Below are positions 17,453 to 28,540 of a stretch of DNA of 64,000 nucleotides, piece after piece. The notes under the pieces are model-generated. The model was not told the origin of the DNA and made no database searches. It saw only the letters and a list, made by a program, of their open reading frames with translations. The first letter of the stretch is position 1; every line of letters begins with the position of its first letter. This DNA is from Pseudomonadota bacterium (GTDB lineage Bacteria; Bdellovibrionota; UBA1018; CAIMNF01). The stretch spans positions 116,529 to 180,528 of the forward strand of contig JAIXWV010000030.1 in NCBI GenBank assembly GCA_027491115.1, written 5' to 3'. The translations under genes were made by a program, and so were the position numbers.

Positions 17453-18880
17453 ATGAATCAGCAAAACCTCTGGGCCAGCACCTATAGCCAGATCTTGAAA
17501 GACCACCCCGATGCTAACGCGGTCAGGTTTTGGCTGGATGCGTTAAGTTGGGGTAAAGCCGAACGTTTGGGCCCCGGCAAGGTCCGCGTGTGTTTGACAG
17601 CACCCAACAACTATTACCTGAAGTTTATCGAATCCACCTTCAAACAGGACATTGAAACCGCTGCAGGAAAAATCCTGGGTGAATCCTGTGAGCTCCTTCT
17701 GGAAGTAAGCCGGGATGCACAATCGCCGGCAGGAGCCGAGGGGATCTCTGAGCCTTCACCCCTTCCCGACCTGAACCCCTTGGCCCCGCCGGCCGAAGGG
17801 GAATCCGACAGGATCACGGGTATTTCAATTCAAGGGACCTCCAAAGAACCCAGGTCCTCCCCCATCCAGGACAACGTCGACTCGACCTTGAATTTCGACA
17901 ACTACATTGTCGGTCCTTCAAATCAATTTGCCTACGCCTCCGCATTCTCCACCGCTGAAAATCCTGCGGTCCAGTTCAATCCCCTGTTCATTTACGGACC
18001 GCCCGCCGTCGGCAAAACACATTTGCTCCATGCGATTGCGAACCACATCAAAAAACGCAATCCGCACATCCGCGCCTATTTCATCTCCGCAGAAGCGTTC
18101 GTGAATGAGTTCATTGAAAGTCTCCAACACAAGCAGCCGGGGGCGTTCCGGGCCAAATACCGCGAGAATGTCGACCTTCTGTTGATCGATGACGTCCAAT
18201 TCATCGTCGGTAAAGACCGCTCCGAAGAAGAATTCATCCACACCTTCAACACCCTCGTGAACATGAAAAAAATGATCGTGCTCACGTCGGATCAATCTCC
18301 GAAAGACATCGACGGCCTCGAAGAACGTATCCGGACACGCTTCGAAATGGGATTGGTCGCCGACATCAGAACTCCTGAGATCGAAACCCGGATCGCCATC
18401 CTAAGGGCGATGGCGGAATCAGACGACATCTACCTCCCCGACGAGGTGGCAACCTTCATCGGCACTTATGTCCGCGATACGGCACGGAGTCTTCGAGGTG
18501 CTCTCGTCAAATTGCAACAGTACGCTTCATTGACCGGATCCGAAATCACCCTGGAACTCGCCAAACAGGTTCTCCAAAGTTCAATCCCGGAAGAAGGCCA
18601 AGAATACACGGTCGACATGATCATGACTGCTGTATCCAAGCACTTCAACCTGAAGATCAAGGACCTGAAGGGTGTGTCCCGGGCCAAGAACTTCTCACTG
18701 CCCCGTCAAATTGCGATGTTTTTGATTCGTCGATATACCAATCTGGGATTCCGCGAAATCGGTCAAATTTTTGGCAAAGATCACTCGACAGCGGTCCACG
18801 CCCACCAAAAAATCGAGGCGGAGATCGAAACCGATCCGGAACTCAGGAAAAACATCGAGACCATCCGAGAACAACTCTAA
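17453..18880 (+). CDS. dnaA: Chromosomal replication initiator DnaA
   Basis: DnaA binds DnaA boxes at oriC and opens the duplex. The 475-residue protein has an N-terminal domain I with a tryptophan-bearing segment (LDALSWGKAERL), a variable Pro-rich domain II (about residues 95-145), the AAA+ domain III with Walker A GPPAVGKTHLLHA and Walker B LLIDDVQF, and the C-terminal domain IV with the DNA-binding signature FGKDHSTAVHAHQKI near residue 440. The ATG follows AGGAATTACTCG. Two unrecognised genes separate dnaA from the putative oriC and dnaN. Confidence 0.98.
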   Translation: MNQQNLWASTYSQILKDHPDANAVRFWLDALSWGKAERLGPGKVRVCLTAPNNYYLKFIESTFKQDIETAAGKILGESCELLLEVSRDAQSPAGAEGISEPSPLPDLNPLAPPAEGESDRITGISIQGTSKEPRSSPIQDNVDSTLNFDNYIVGPSNQFAYASAFSTAENPAVQFNPLFIYGPPAVGKTHLLHAIANHIKKRNPHIRAYFISAEAFVNEFIESLQHKQPGAFRAKYRENVDLLLIDDVQFIVGKDRSEEEFIHTFNTLVNMKKMIVLTSDQSPKDIDGLEERIRTRFEMGLVADIRTPEIETRIAILRAMAESDDIYLPDEVATFIGTYVRDTARSLRGALVKLQQYASLTGSEITLELAKQVLQSSIPEEGQEYTVDMIMTAVSKHFNLKIKDLKGVSRAKNFSLPRQIAMFLIRRYTNLGFREIGQIFGKDHSTAVHAHQKIEAEIETDPELRKNIETIREQL

Positions 18881-18965
18881 GGCACAATTCATTGACGCCT
18901 TGAAAACCAACGTGATTGAAAGCATCCTAGAGTGAGAGAATTCTGGGAAAGGATGCCCAAAAATC

Positions 18966-19550
18966 ATGTTTGTCATTAGGACTATTCTATTTGCCGCCGT
19001 TATTTCCATTTACCCAACGGATTGGGCACGCGCCGCCATCAAGGAATTCAAGATCGGTGAAGATCGATTCACCATCGATGTTCCGAAAGATTGGCAGAGT
19101 CCTCTCGACTTCTACGGCTTCCCTGTTTCCCTAATCGGGCCAGATACCCCGGAAGGACGCAGGACCGTGATCGGAATCACCCCGGCAGGTGCATCGGATG
19201 ATGAAAAGGTATTCGACCAAGGAGACAAAGATATCAAATCCTACATCGCCGGTCGCGAGGCTTGGTTGGAGCAATTTGAAGGAAAATCAATCTCCTACGA
19301 TTCGTACCAAAAAACAAAGTGGGAAGGCATCGAAGAAGCCCACACCCTCGGGTACCACTACTCCCTGCCCACCGGGAAATTCTACGAACGGTCACTGTTC
19401 ATCCTTTGCAACGGGCGTCGCCTGTACCACGTCAAGACACTGGTCCCGGGTGACCAAGAAAAAACTGATAATCGCATTGTAGAAGAGACACTGAAGACCC
19501 TCAAGTGCAGCAAAACCGTGGCACAAAAATCACGGGAGAAGAAAAAATGA
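18966..19550 (+). CDS. Hypothetical exported protein (194 aa)
   Basis: I do not recognise this protein. It has an N-terminal signal peptide (MFVIRTILFAAVISI, then YPTDWARA with cleavage likely before AIKEF) and no other membrane helix. The early mature part, including FTIDVPKDWQSPL, recalls PsbP-like or similar small alpha/beta folds that begin with a strand and a PxxW motif; this is only a resemblance. The C-terminus is very basic (KSREKKK). Its stop codon overlaps the ATG of the following large secreted-protein gene, so both are probably made from one message. It lies 85 bp downstream of dnaA. Confidence 0.7.
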   Translation: MFVIRTILFAAVISIYPTDWARAAIKEFKIGEDRFTIDVPKDWQSPLDFYGFPVSLIGPDTPEGRRTVIGITPAGASDDEKVFDQGDKDIKSYIAGREAWLEQFEGKSISYDSYQKTKWEGIEEAHTLGYHYSLPTGKFYERSLFILCNGRRLYHVKTLVPGDQEKTDNRIVEETLKTLKCSKTVAQKSREKKK

Positions 19551-22342
19551 AACCATTCATCACCCGTACGTTGGCAGGCATACTTTGTATCGAACTCCTT
19601 TTGGGCCCGGTGATCGAACCAGCAAGAGCCGTAACCGGTGTCATCGGGGCAGGAGGAAAGATCGCGAGTCGTGAACTCGAGCGTGAAAAAAGAACCGCCG
19701 AAGAGAAACAAATCGACACTTCGATCGAGGCGGAACGCTATGTTTCGGCAACGATGGCCCAAAACCGGATGTTTGAAGACCAGTGTATGACTGCTTCTGG
19801 GGAGATCGACTCGAAGCGAGCTTTCATGTTCTCAAACGATGTCGCTTATGCCGACATGAATGTGAAGAATTGCGCTCAAGAACGCGAAAAGCTGTTCCAC
19901 ATGAATCGAGTAGCTGACGAACTCGTCTCAGAATACGACATCGATCCTGAAACCGCACAATGTGACAACTGCTCGGTACCCCAGAATATCGAAAAATCAG
20001 AGCAGGAATTCATCCCACCGGGCGAATCCTGTTCTTTTGAAGCCCAGGCACGGTTCAAAAAAGAGCCCTGCAACACGTATTGTCTTTGGAAGCCGGCGAT
20101 CTCCGCCGTGACCACTGGAATGGGTCCCCTCCTCGTCAGCGCCTTCACCGGAGGCAATGACGGCTGCCCCAAGCAGAACCTAGCCAAGTCGACAGCATCT
20201 TGCGCAATGAACATGATCAAGGGTCTCATCAAGGGGATCTGGGAAGCGATCACCGGTCTTGCCAAGCTCGTCTGGGAAGGCTTGAAGTGGTGTGCGAACA
20301 AGGTCAAACAAGGGGTGAAGTGGCTGTTCTGGGATGCATGGGTCAAGACCGAGAACAAATCCTCGACCAATGCGCACGCAGTTTCACAAGCAAATAAAAA
20401 GGAAGTTGAATCCTACGAAAAAGACAAGCGCGGATGGCTACGCCGGAAGTTCGACATGATCATGGGACTCCTGAAGGAACTGGTTTATGTCGGTTTCTTC
20501 GAACGGGAATCGAAGTGTATGAACTGCGCTCAAAAAGGCCAGCTCATGTGTGAAATCGGCGGTCGCGTCGCATCCGATCTGGTCGGTTTCGCCTTCACTA
20601 TGGGTGCGGGTTATGCCGCGGTGAAAACCGCAGTTACCAAATTCGGCCCGAAAGTGGCGGACTTGATCGCGAAAACGGCTAAGGTTCTCCCGAAGGCCGG
20701 GGCGCGTGGATCAAAAGTCCTGAAAACAGTGGGGAACACCGTCAAAAAGCCTGTGAAATGGGCTGGAAAAACCGCAGTGAAATCGACCAAGGCCATTTCA
20801 CGCACAGTGGTCAAGGGCTGGAAAGGCTTCAAGTCCACCAAAGCCTATCAGCTCATCATGAAGCCAGATTACTCCAGGGCTCTCGATGGTGTGAAAACTC
20901 TTGCAACCAAAGCGGCGAACACCGTACCTGGAAAAGTGGTGATTGCACCGGTCCGCGGAGTCGGAAAACTGTTCAAGGGTTACTTCGAACTCGACAACAT
21001 GATGTTCCGCCAAGGAGCGATGGCCTCGGCCAACACTTTCAGGACTGCAGGAATCGGCATGAGCAAAACTGAGATTGCCAGAATGTATCTGGATCTCGGT
21101 GGTAAGTCTAAGCTTGCCGAAGGCGCGACCCGGGTAGACAAGAAAGGGAACCAGGTATTCAGGGTGTCCGAATCTGATATCCCGTCCGAACAGATGGCTC
21201 AGTTCAAGCGCGCCGGTGTGCGGCTCGATGAGGTATCTTCGGAAGGCGAATTGATCATACGGGTTCCGACAAAAACCTTTGAAGAATTGAAATCCGGTAA
21301 GTATGCCACTCGGACCAACGCATTGGGTATTCCAGTCGGCTCCGACGGAACCGTGGTGATCAAACAGGGATCCACAGTGGTCGAGCGTAAAGTAGAAAGC
21401 ATCACTACCGAAGAGTTCGCAAAACTCCGTGATGACGGTGCTGTTTTCACGACCAAGGAACATCCTCGGGCCCTGGTGCCTCTCGATCCGAACGGCCTAT
21501 CAGCCAAAGGCGTGAAAGTCGGGAACGAGGGAGAAATTGTGGTGAAAAACACCGAGACCGGAACGATCGAGGTACTCGACGCTTCACAGGTCACGGCTGA
21601 TGAGGTGGCGCTCTGGAAGAAGAAGGGCTACCCGCTCACGAATCTGAAGGATCCGGAATGGAACCGACCGGTTTCCAAAGCCGGAATTCCAGAGGGAGAC
21701 GAGCTGAATCACACTGCCGCAGCCCGGATGCAAGAACTTCGAAATTCGGGCAGAGGTGAAGAGGCGACGAAAATCGCCCTTCAGGAAGTGGAAACTCTGA
21801 AGGTACTGAAAGAAACAGGAGACATTTCGGGATCAGCGATCACGGCGCGCAATCAACTCTCCAAAGGGGGCCGCGTGAAATCGACACACCTTGAAGGGAT
21901 CCATGAGTCACGGGCTGTTGAAACCACACTCGTTCCCGATCAAAACGTGATCCAGTTCGAAACGCGGGCCGGAGAAGTGCGCGAGTTGCCGGTTCGTAAG
22001 AATGCAAACGTGGTGGTCGAAACTTATCAAGACGGAAAGATGGCTGTTGTCCGGGATCTGGAGCGGGGCACTATCGAACTTCATGACATGAGCCGGAAAA
22101 AAACCAAGGTGGGTGAGTTCGGGAAGGCAGATCAATCCTTACTCGATGAGGCCATGGGAAAAACGGTCAAAGGCAAGAAAGCTCAAGACGCGGCTTTGGA
22201 CGAGGTGAAAACCCGACTCGATCTGAACCAACAAAATCAGTACCGGGTGGTCGATCAAAATGGAACCCGGCAAATTGAAATCGATGCGGGTCCCGAGTGC
22301 CGCCCCCAGCAGATCATCATCGGATCCGATGCTGGCCGCTGA
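19547..22342 (+). CDS. Large secreted protein with internal repeats, function unknown (931 aa)
   Basis: I cannot name this protein. The start ATG at 19547 overlaps the previous stop (ATGA) and follows GGGAG; an earlier ATG at 19505 lacks this support. A signal peptide (MKPFITRTLAGILCIELLLG, cleavage near PARA-VTG) is followed by a Cys-rich region with paired CDNC, CMNC and similar motifs (to about residue 330). An amphipathic Trp/Lys-rich stretch (about residues 221-266, GIWEAITGLAKLVWEGLKW) looks membrane-active, and a very Lys-rich segment follows (about 370-440). The C-terminal third contains at least three degenerate repeats of about 60-67 residues with their central Gly at residues 534, 601 and 662. 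It lies directly before the putative origin. Confidence 0.75.
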   Translation: MKPFITRTLAGILCIELLLGPVIEPARAVTGVIGAGGKIASRELEREKRTAEEKQIDTSIEAERYVSATMAQNRMFEDQCMTASGEIDSKRAFMFSNDVAYADMNVKNCAQEREKLFHMNRVADELVSEYDIDPETAQCDNCSVPQNIEKSEQEFIPPGESCSFEAQARFKKEPCNTYCLWKPAISAVTTGMGPLLVSAFTGGNDGCPKQNLAKSTASCAMNMIKGLIKGIWEAITGLAKLVWEGLKWCANKVKQGVKWLFWDAWVKTENKSSTNAHAVSQANKKEVESYEKDKRGWLRRKFDMIMGLLKELVYVGFFERESKCMNCAQKGQLMCEIGGRVASDLVGFAFTMGAGYAAVKTAVTKFGPKVADLIAKTAKVLPKAGARGSKVLKTVGNTVKKPVKWAGKTAVKSTKAISRTVVKGWKGFKSTKAYQLIMKPDYSRALDGVKTLATKAANTVPGKVVIAPVRGVGKLFKGYFELDNMMFRQGAMASANTFRTAGIGMSKTEIARMYLDLGGKSKLAEGATRVDKKGNQVFRVSESDIPSEQMAQFKRAGVRLDEVSSEGELIIRVPTKTFEELKSGKYATRTNALGIPVGSDGTVVIKQGSTVVERKVESITTEEFAKLRDDGAVFTTKEHPRALVPLDPNGLSAKGVKVGNEGEIVVKNTETGTIEVLDASQVTADEVALWKKKGYPLTNLKDPEWNRPVSKAGIPEGDELNHTAAARMQELRNSGRGEEATKIALQEVETLKVLKETGDISGSAITARNQLSKGGRVKSTHLEGIHESRAVETTLVPDQNVIQFETRAGEVRELPVRKNANVVVETYQDGKMAVVRDLERGTIELHDMSRKKTKVGEFGKADQSLLDEAMGKTVKGKKAQDAALDEVKTRLDLNQQNQYRVVDQNGTRQIEIDAGPECRPQQIIIGSDAGR

Positions 22343-22786
22343 TTCCTCCACCAGAAACCGTCAAAAGTTTGGTGAAAAAAATAATTAGCGATTTCAAATA
22401 GATATAAAATTAATCCCCAAACCAGAGGGGAAGGTCCCTCTTTTCCACCACTCATTCACCGATCATTCACCGCCTGGTGAATCAATTTGGTGGATAAGTC
22501 TCGATTTGTCCCACTCTTGAGTCCCAATGCCCCCTTGGTCAGATTCCGTCTGGTGGACAAACGGGTTGAAAAGTCCCGTTTCGGGTCGCTGTGACCCGAT
22601 CGTGGACTTTTCCCCCAAAACCCGATTTTTGTCCCCAGGGGGTTCTCCACGGCAAAAAAACGATAATTATTATTACTTTCAATGTCTTGTCGGGTTTTCC
22701 ACCCGCTTCACAACACTATGACGACTATGATCTTTATATATAAGTCTTTTTATGAGAACTCTTCCTCATCCAAGGTGGGTGAATTC
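22343..22786. other. Putative chromosomal replication origin (oriC)
   Basis: This 444-bp region upstream of dnaN holds no gene. It contains six 9-mers of DnaA-box type: TTTTCCACC (22441-22449 and 22695-22703), TTCTCCACG (22643-22651) and, on the minus strand, TTATCCACC (22489-22497), TTGTCCACC (22552-22560) and AAGTCCACG (22601-22609). AT-rich tracts lie at 22361-22413, 22654-22690 and 22725-22755. Next to the box at 22643 the segment TTATTATTA (22667-22675) reads as three DnaA-trio triplets on the minus strand. TTCACC/GGTGAA 6-mers recur at 22455, 22466 and 22476, and a 63-bp nested inverted repeat lies at 22562-22624. In Bdellovibrio the origin is also known from the region between dnaA and dnaN. 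The dnaN promoter must lie here too, but I could not place it. Confidence 0.72.
22562..22624. repeat. Triple nested inverted repeat within the origin region
   Basis: Three concentric arm pairs share one centre: CGGGTT (22562-22567) with AACCCG (22619-22624), GAAAAGTCC (22568-22576) with GGACTTTTC (22604-22612), and TCGGGTC (22581-22587) with GACCCGA (22593-22599), around the loop GCTGT. It could extrude as a cruciform, bind a dimeric protein, or act in RNA as a terminator for the upstream gene, since ATTTTTG follows the right arm. One DnaA-box-like 9-mer (22601-22609) lies in the right arm. Confidence 0.8.
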
Positions 22787-23890
22787 ATGAAGTTCAGTAT
22801 TCAAAGAGACCAACTTTTATCAGCTCTCCAGAAAATCGCTTCCGTCATTGAAAAGAAACACACCATGGAGATTCTGGGGAACATCTTGTTCGATGCAAGA
22901 ACGGATCAACTCATCCTCAGTGGAACAGATCTTGAAGTCGGGATCCAAATGAGTCTCGATGCGAAAGTGGAACAGACGGGCAAACTGACCCTGTCGACCA
23001 AACACATCCTCGATATCACCAAAGAGCTTCCCAATCAGATGATGCATTTTCATCTCAAGCCGAATCATTGGGTTGAGATCAATTGCAATAAAGCTCGCTT
23101 CAATGTGGTGAGTATTTCCGCAGAAGGTTTTCCAGGTCTGCCTCATTTTGAAGAGAAAAATTACGTTTATGCGAACTCTGACCGTTTGGCGGAGATGATC
23201 GATAAGACCGAATTCGCCGTTTCGACCGATGCCACTCGCTATCATCTGAACGGAGTTTATTTCGAAGTTCTCGGAGAAGGACTCATTCGGATGACCGCAA
23301 CGGATGGACATCGGTTGTCGTATATCGATCACGAAGTTTTCAACAAGCTGATCGAATTGAAGCGGGGAGTGGTGATCCCTAAAAAAGGTCTGAGCGAACT
23401 CCACAAGCTCATCCAAGGTACAAAGAACATCGGAATGTCTTTTGAAAAAGGCTACCTTTACGCCAAGACAGAAAACTCCTTCCTGTTCATCCGTCTGATC
23501 GAAGCCGATTACCCCGATTACCGCCAGGTGATTCCTCAAAATCTCGACAAGACTGCCCGTCTCAAGAGAGACGACCTTCTCGGTGCCCTGAAGCGGGTGT
23601 CCCTCATGGCCCACGAAAAGAGTAAAGGGGTCAAATTGAATATCCAGCCGGGATTGATGACCGTCGCCTCTTCAAATCCCGATATGGGCGAAGCCCGGGA
23701 CGAGATCAACCTGGAATATCAAGGTGAGTCTTTCGAGATCGGATTTAATGCAAAGTACATGCTCGATTGCCTAGAGGTCATGAATGACGAGGAGATTGAG
23801 TTCAACTTCAAGGACAAAACCAAGCCTGGTCTCATTCAATCCGCACGCCACAAGAATCACTGCTACGTGATCATGCCGATGAGGATCTAG
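22787..23890 (+). CDS. dnaN: DNA polymerase III beta sliding clamp
   Basis: DnaN is the ring-shaped processivity clamp of DNA polymerase III. The protein (367 residues) starts MKFSIQRDQLLSALQKIASV, which is the conserved family start, and ends YVIMPMRI, the conserved C-terminal strand. The ATG at 22787 lies seven bases after AGGTGGG; upstream in-frame starts would extend into the origin region without family similarity. It follows the putative oriC and precedes recF by 6 bp. Confidence 0.97.
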   Translation: MKFSIQRDQLLSALQKIASVIEKKHTMEILGNILFDARTDQLILSGTDLEVGIQMSLDAKVEQTGKLTLSTKHILDITKELPNQMMHFHLKPNHWVEINCNKARFNVVSISAEGFPGLPHFEEKNYVYANSDRLAEMIDKTEFAVSTDATRYHLNGVYFEVLGEGLIRMTATDGHRLSYIDHEVFNKLIELKRGVVIPKKGLSELHKLIQGTKNIGMSFEKGYLYAKTENSFLFIRLIEADYPDYRQVIPQNLDKTARLKRDDLLGALKRVSLMAHEKSKGVKLNIQPGLMTVASSNPDMGEARDEINLEYQGESFEIGFNAKYMLDCLEVMNDEEIEFNFKDKTKPGLIQSARHKNHCYVIMPMRI

Positions 23891-23896
23891 TCCTCT

Positions 23897-27503
<3,607 letters not shown>

Positions 27504-27518
27504 GAGGAGATTGAAATC

Positions 27519-28529
27519 ATGTTACGCTCCAAAATCATCGCGACCGGAATGTATGTCCCGCCAAAGATTGTCACGAACCAGGATCTTGCAGGGATGATGG
27601 ACACCTCCGACGAATGGATCCGCCAGAGAACCGGAATCGAGCAGCGTCATTGGGCCGCAGATGAAGCTTCGACTTCCGATCTCGCATATGAAGCTTCGAA
27701 GAAGGCACTCGAGAACGCCGGCTTGGACAAATCCAAGATCGACATGATCATTCTCGCCACCTTGTCGCCGGACCATGAGTTTCCGGGAACCGCCTGTTTC
27801 CTTCAAAGAAAGTTGGGGGTTCCAGGAATCCCGGCGTTGGATGTCCGCCAGCAGTGCACCGGATTCATCTATGCGATGTCGATCGCAGACCAGTTCATCC
27901 GTACCGGAATGTACCGGAACATCCTCGTGGTCGGAGCCGAGCTCCAGTCAAAAGGGCTCGAAAAGAACGACAATGGCCGCGATGTGGCGGTCCTTTTCGG
28001 TGACGGTGCGGGTGCCGTGGTGATGACTGCGACCGAGGTCCAGGATCCGAAGCGTGATCCCCACGTCCTGTCGACACACCTCTATGCTGACGGAAATTTT
28101 GCCGAGGAACTTTGGGTTGCAGCACCCGGGAGTGCAAACTCCGCAGACAGGATCGGTGAAGCCGACCTCGAGAAGAAACTCCACTTTCCACACATGAACG
28201 GCAAGCTCGTTTTCATGAACGCTGTGAAGCGCATGCCAGAGGCCCTTGAGGCGGCATTCAAGCAGAATGGGATCACGATGGATGAAGTGGATCTCTTCGT
28301 GTTTCACCAGGCCAATCTCCGGATCAACGACATGATCGCCAAACAATTCGGGATCCCTGAAACGAAAGTATTCAATACGATTCAAAAGTACGCCAACACC
28401 ACCGCAGCGACGATTCCGATCGGTCTCGACGAGGCGGTCCGTGCCGGCAAACTCAAGCCCGGGATGCTGGTGGCCTCTGCCGCATTCGGAAGCGGATTCA
28501 CCTGGGGATCCGCCATTTATCGTTTTTAA
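27519..28529 (+). CDS. fabH: 3-oxoacyl-ACP synthase III (KAS III)
   Basis: FabH condenses acyl-CoA with malonyl-ACP to start fatty-acid synthesis. The 336-residue protein has the Cys-His-Asn triad: Cys113 in DVRQQCTGFIYAM, His263 in FVFHQANLRINDM and Asn293 in KYANTTAATIPIGLDE, all in the expected spacing. The start follows AGGAG by nine bases. It sits between gyrB and gyrA, which is unusual; the three genes are closely spaced (15 and 11 bp) and may be co-transcribed. Substrate preference (acetyl-CoA or branched primers) cannot be decided. Branched primers would suit an organism handling isobutyryl-CoA. Confidence 0.93.
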   Translation: MLRSKIIATGMYVPPKIVTNQDLAGMMDTSDEWIRQRTGIEQRHWAADEASTSDLAYEASKKALENAGLDKSKIDMIILATLSPDHEFPGTACFLQRKLGVPGIPALDVRQQCTGFIYAMSIADQFIRTGMYRNILVVGAELQSKGLEKNDNGRDVAVLFGDGAGAVVMTATEVQDPKRDPHVLSTHLYADGNFAEELWVAAPGSANSADRIGEADLEKKLHFPHMNGKLVFMNAVKRMPEALEAAFKQNGITMDEVDLFVFHQANLRINDMIAKQFGIPETKVFNTIQKYANTTAATIPIGLDEAVRAGKLKPGMLVASAAFGSGFTWGSAIYRF

Positions 28530-28540
28530 GGTGAAATCAA

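Noticed and set aside
18920..18960. GCATCC/GGATGC hairpin as a dnaA terminator
   Set aside because: The loop is about 20 bases, the stem is short, and no T-run follows.
22351..22390. Terminator directly after the 931-residue protein gene
   Set aside because: The stem has a bulge, and the following run is A-rich rather than T-rich on the coding strand.
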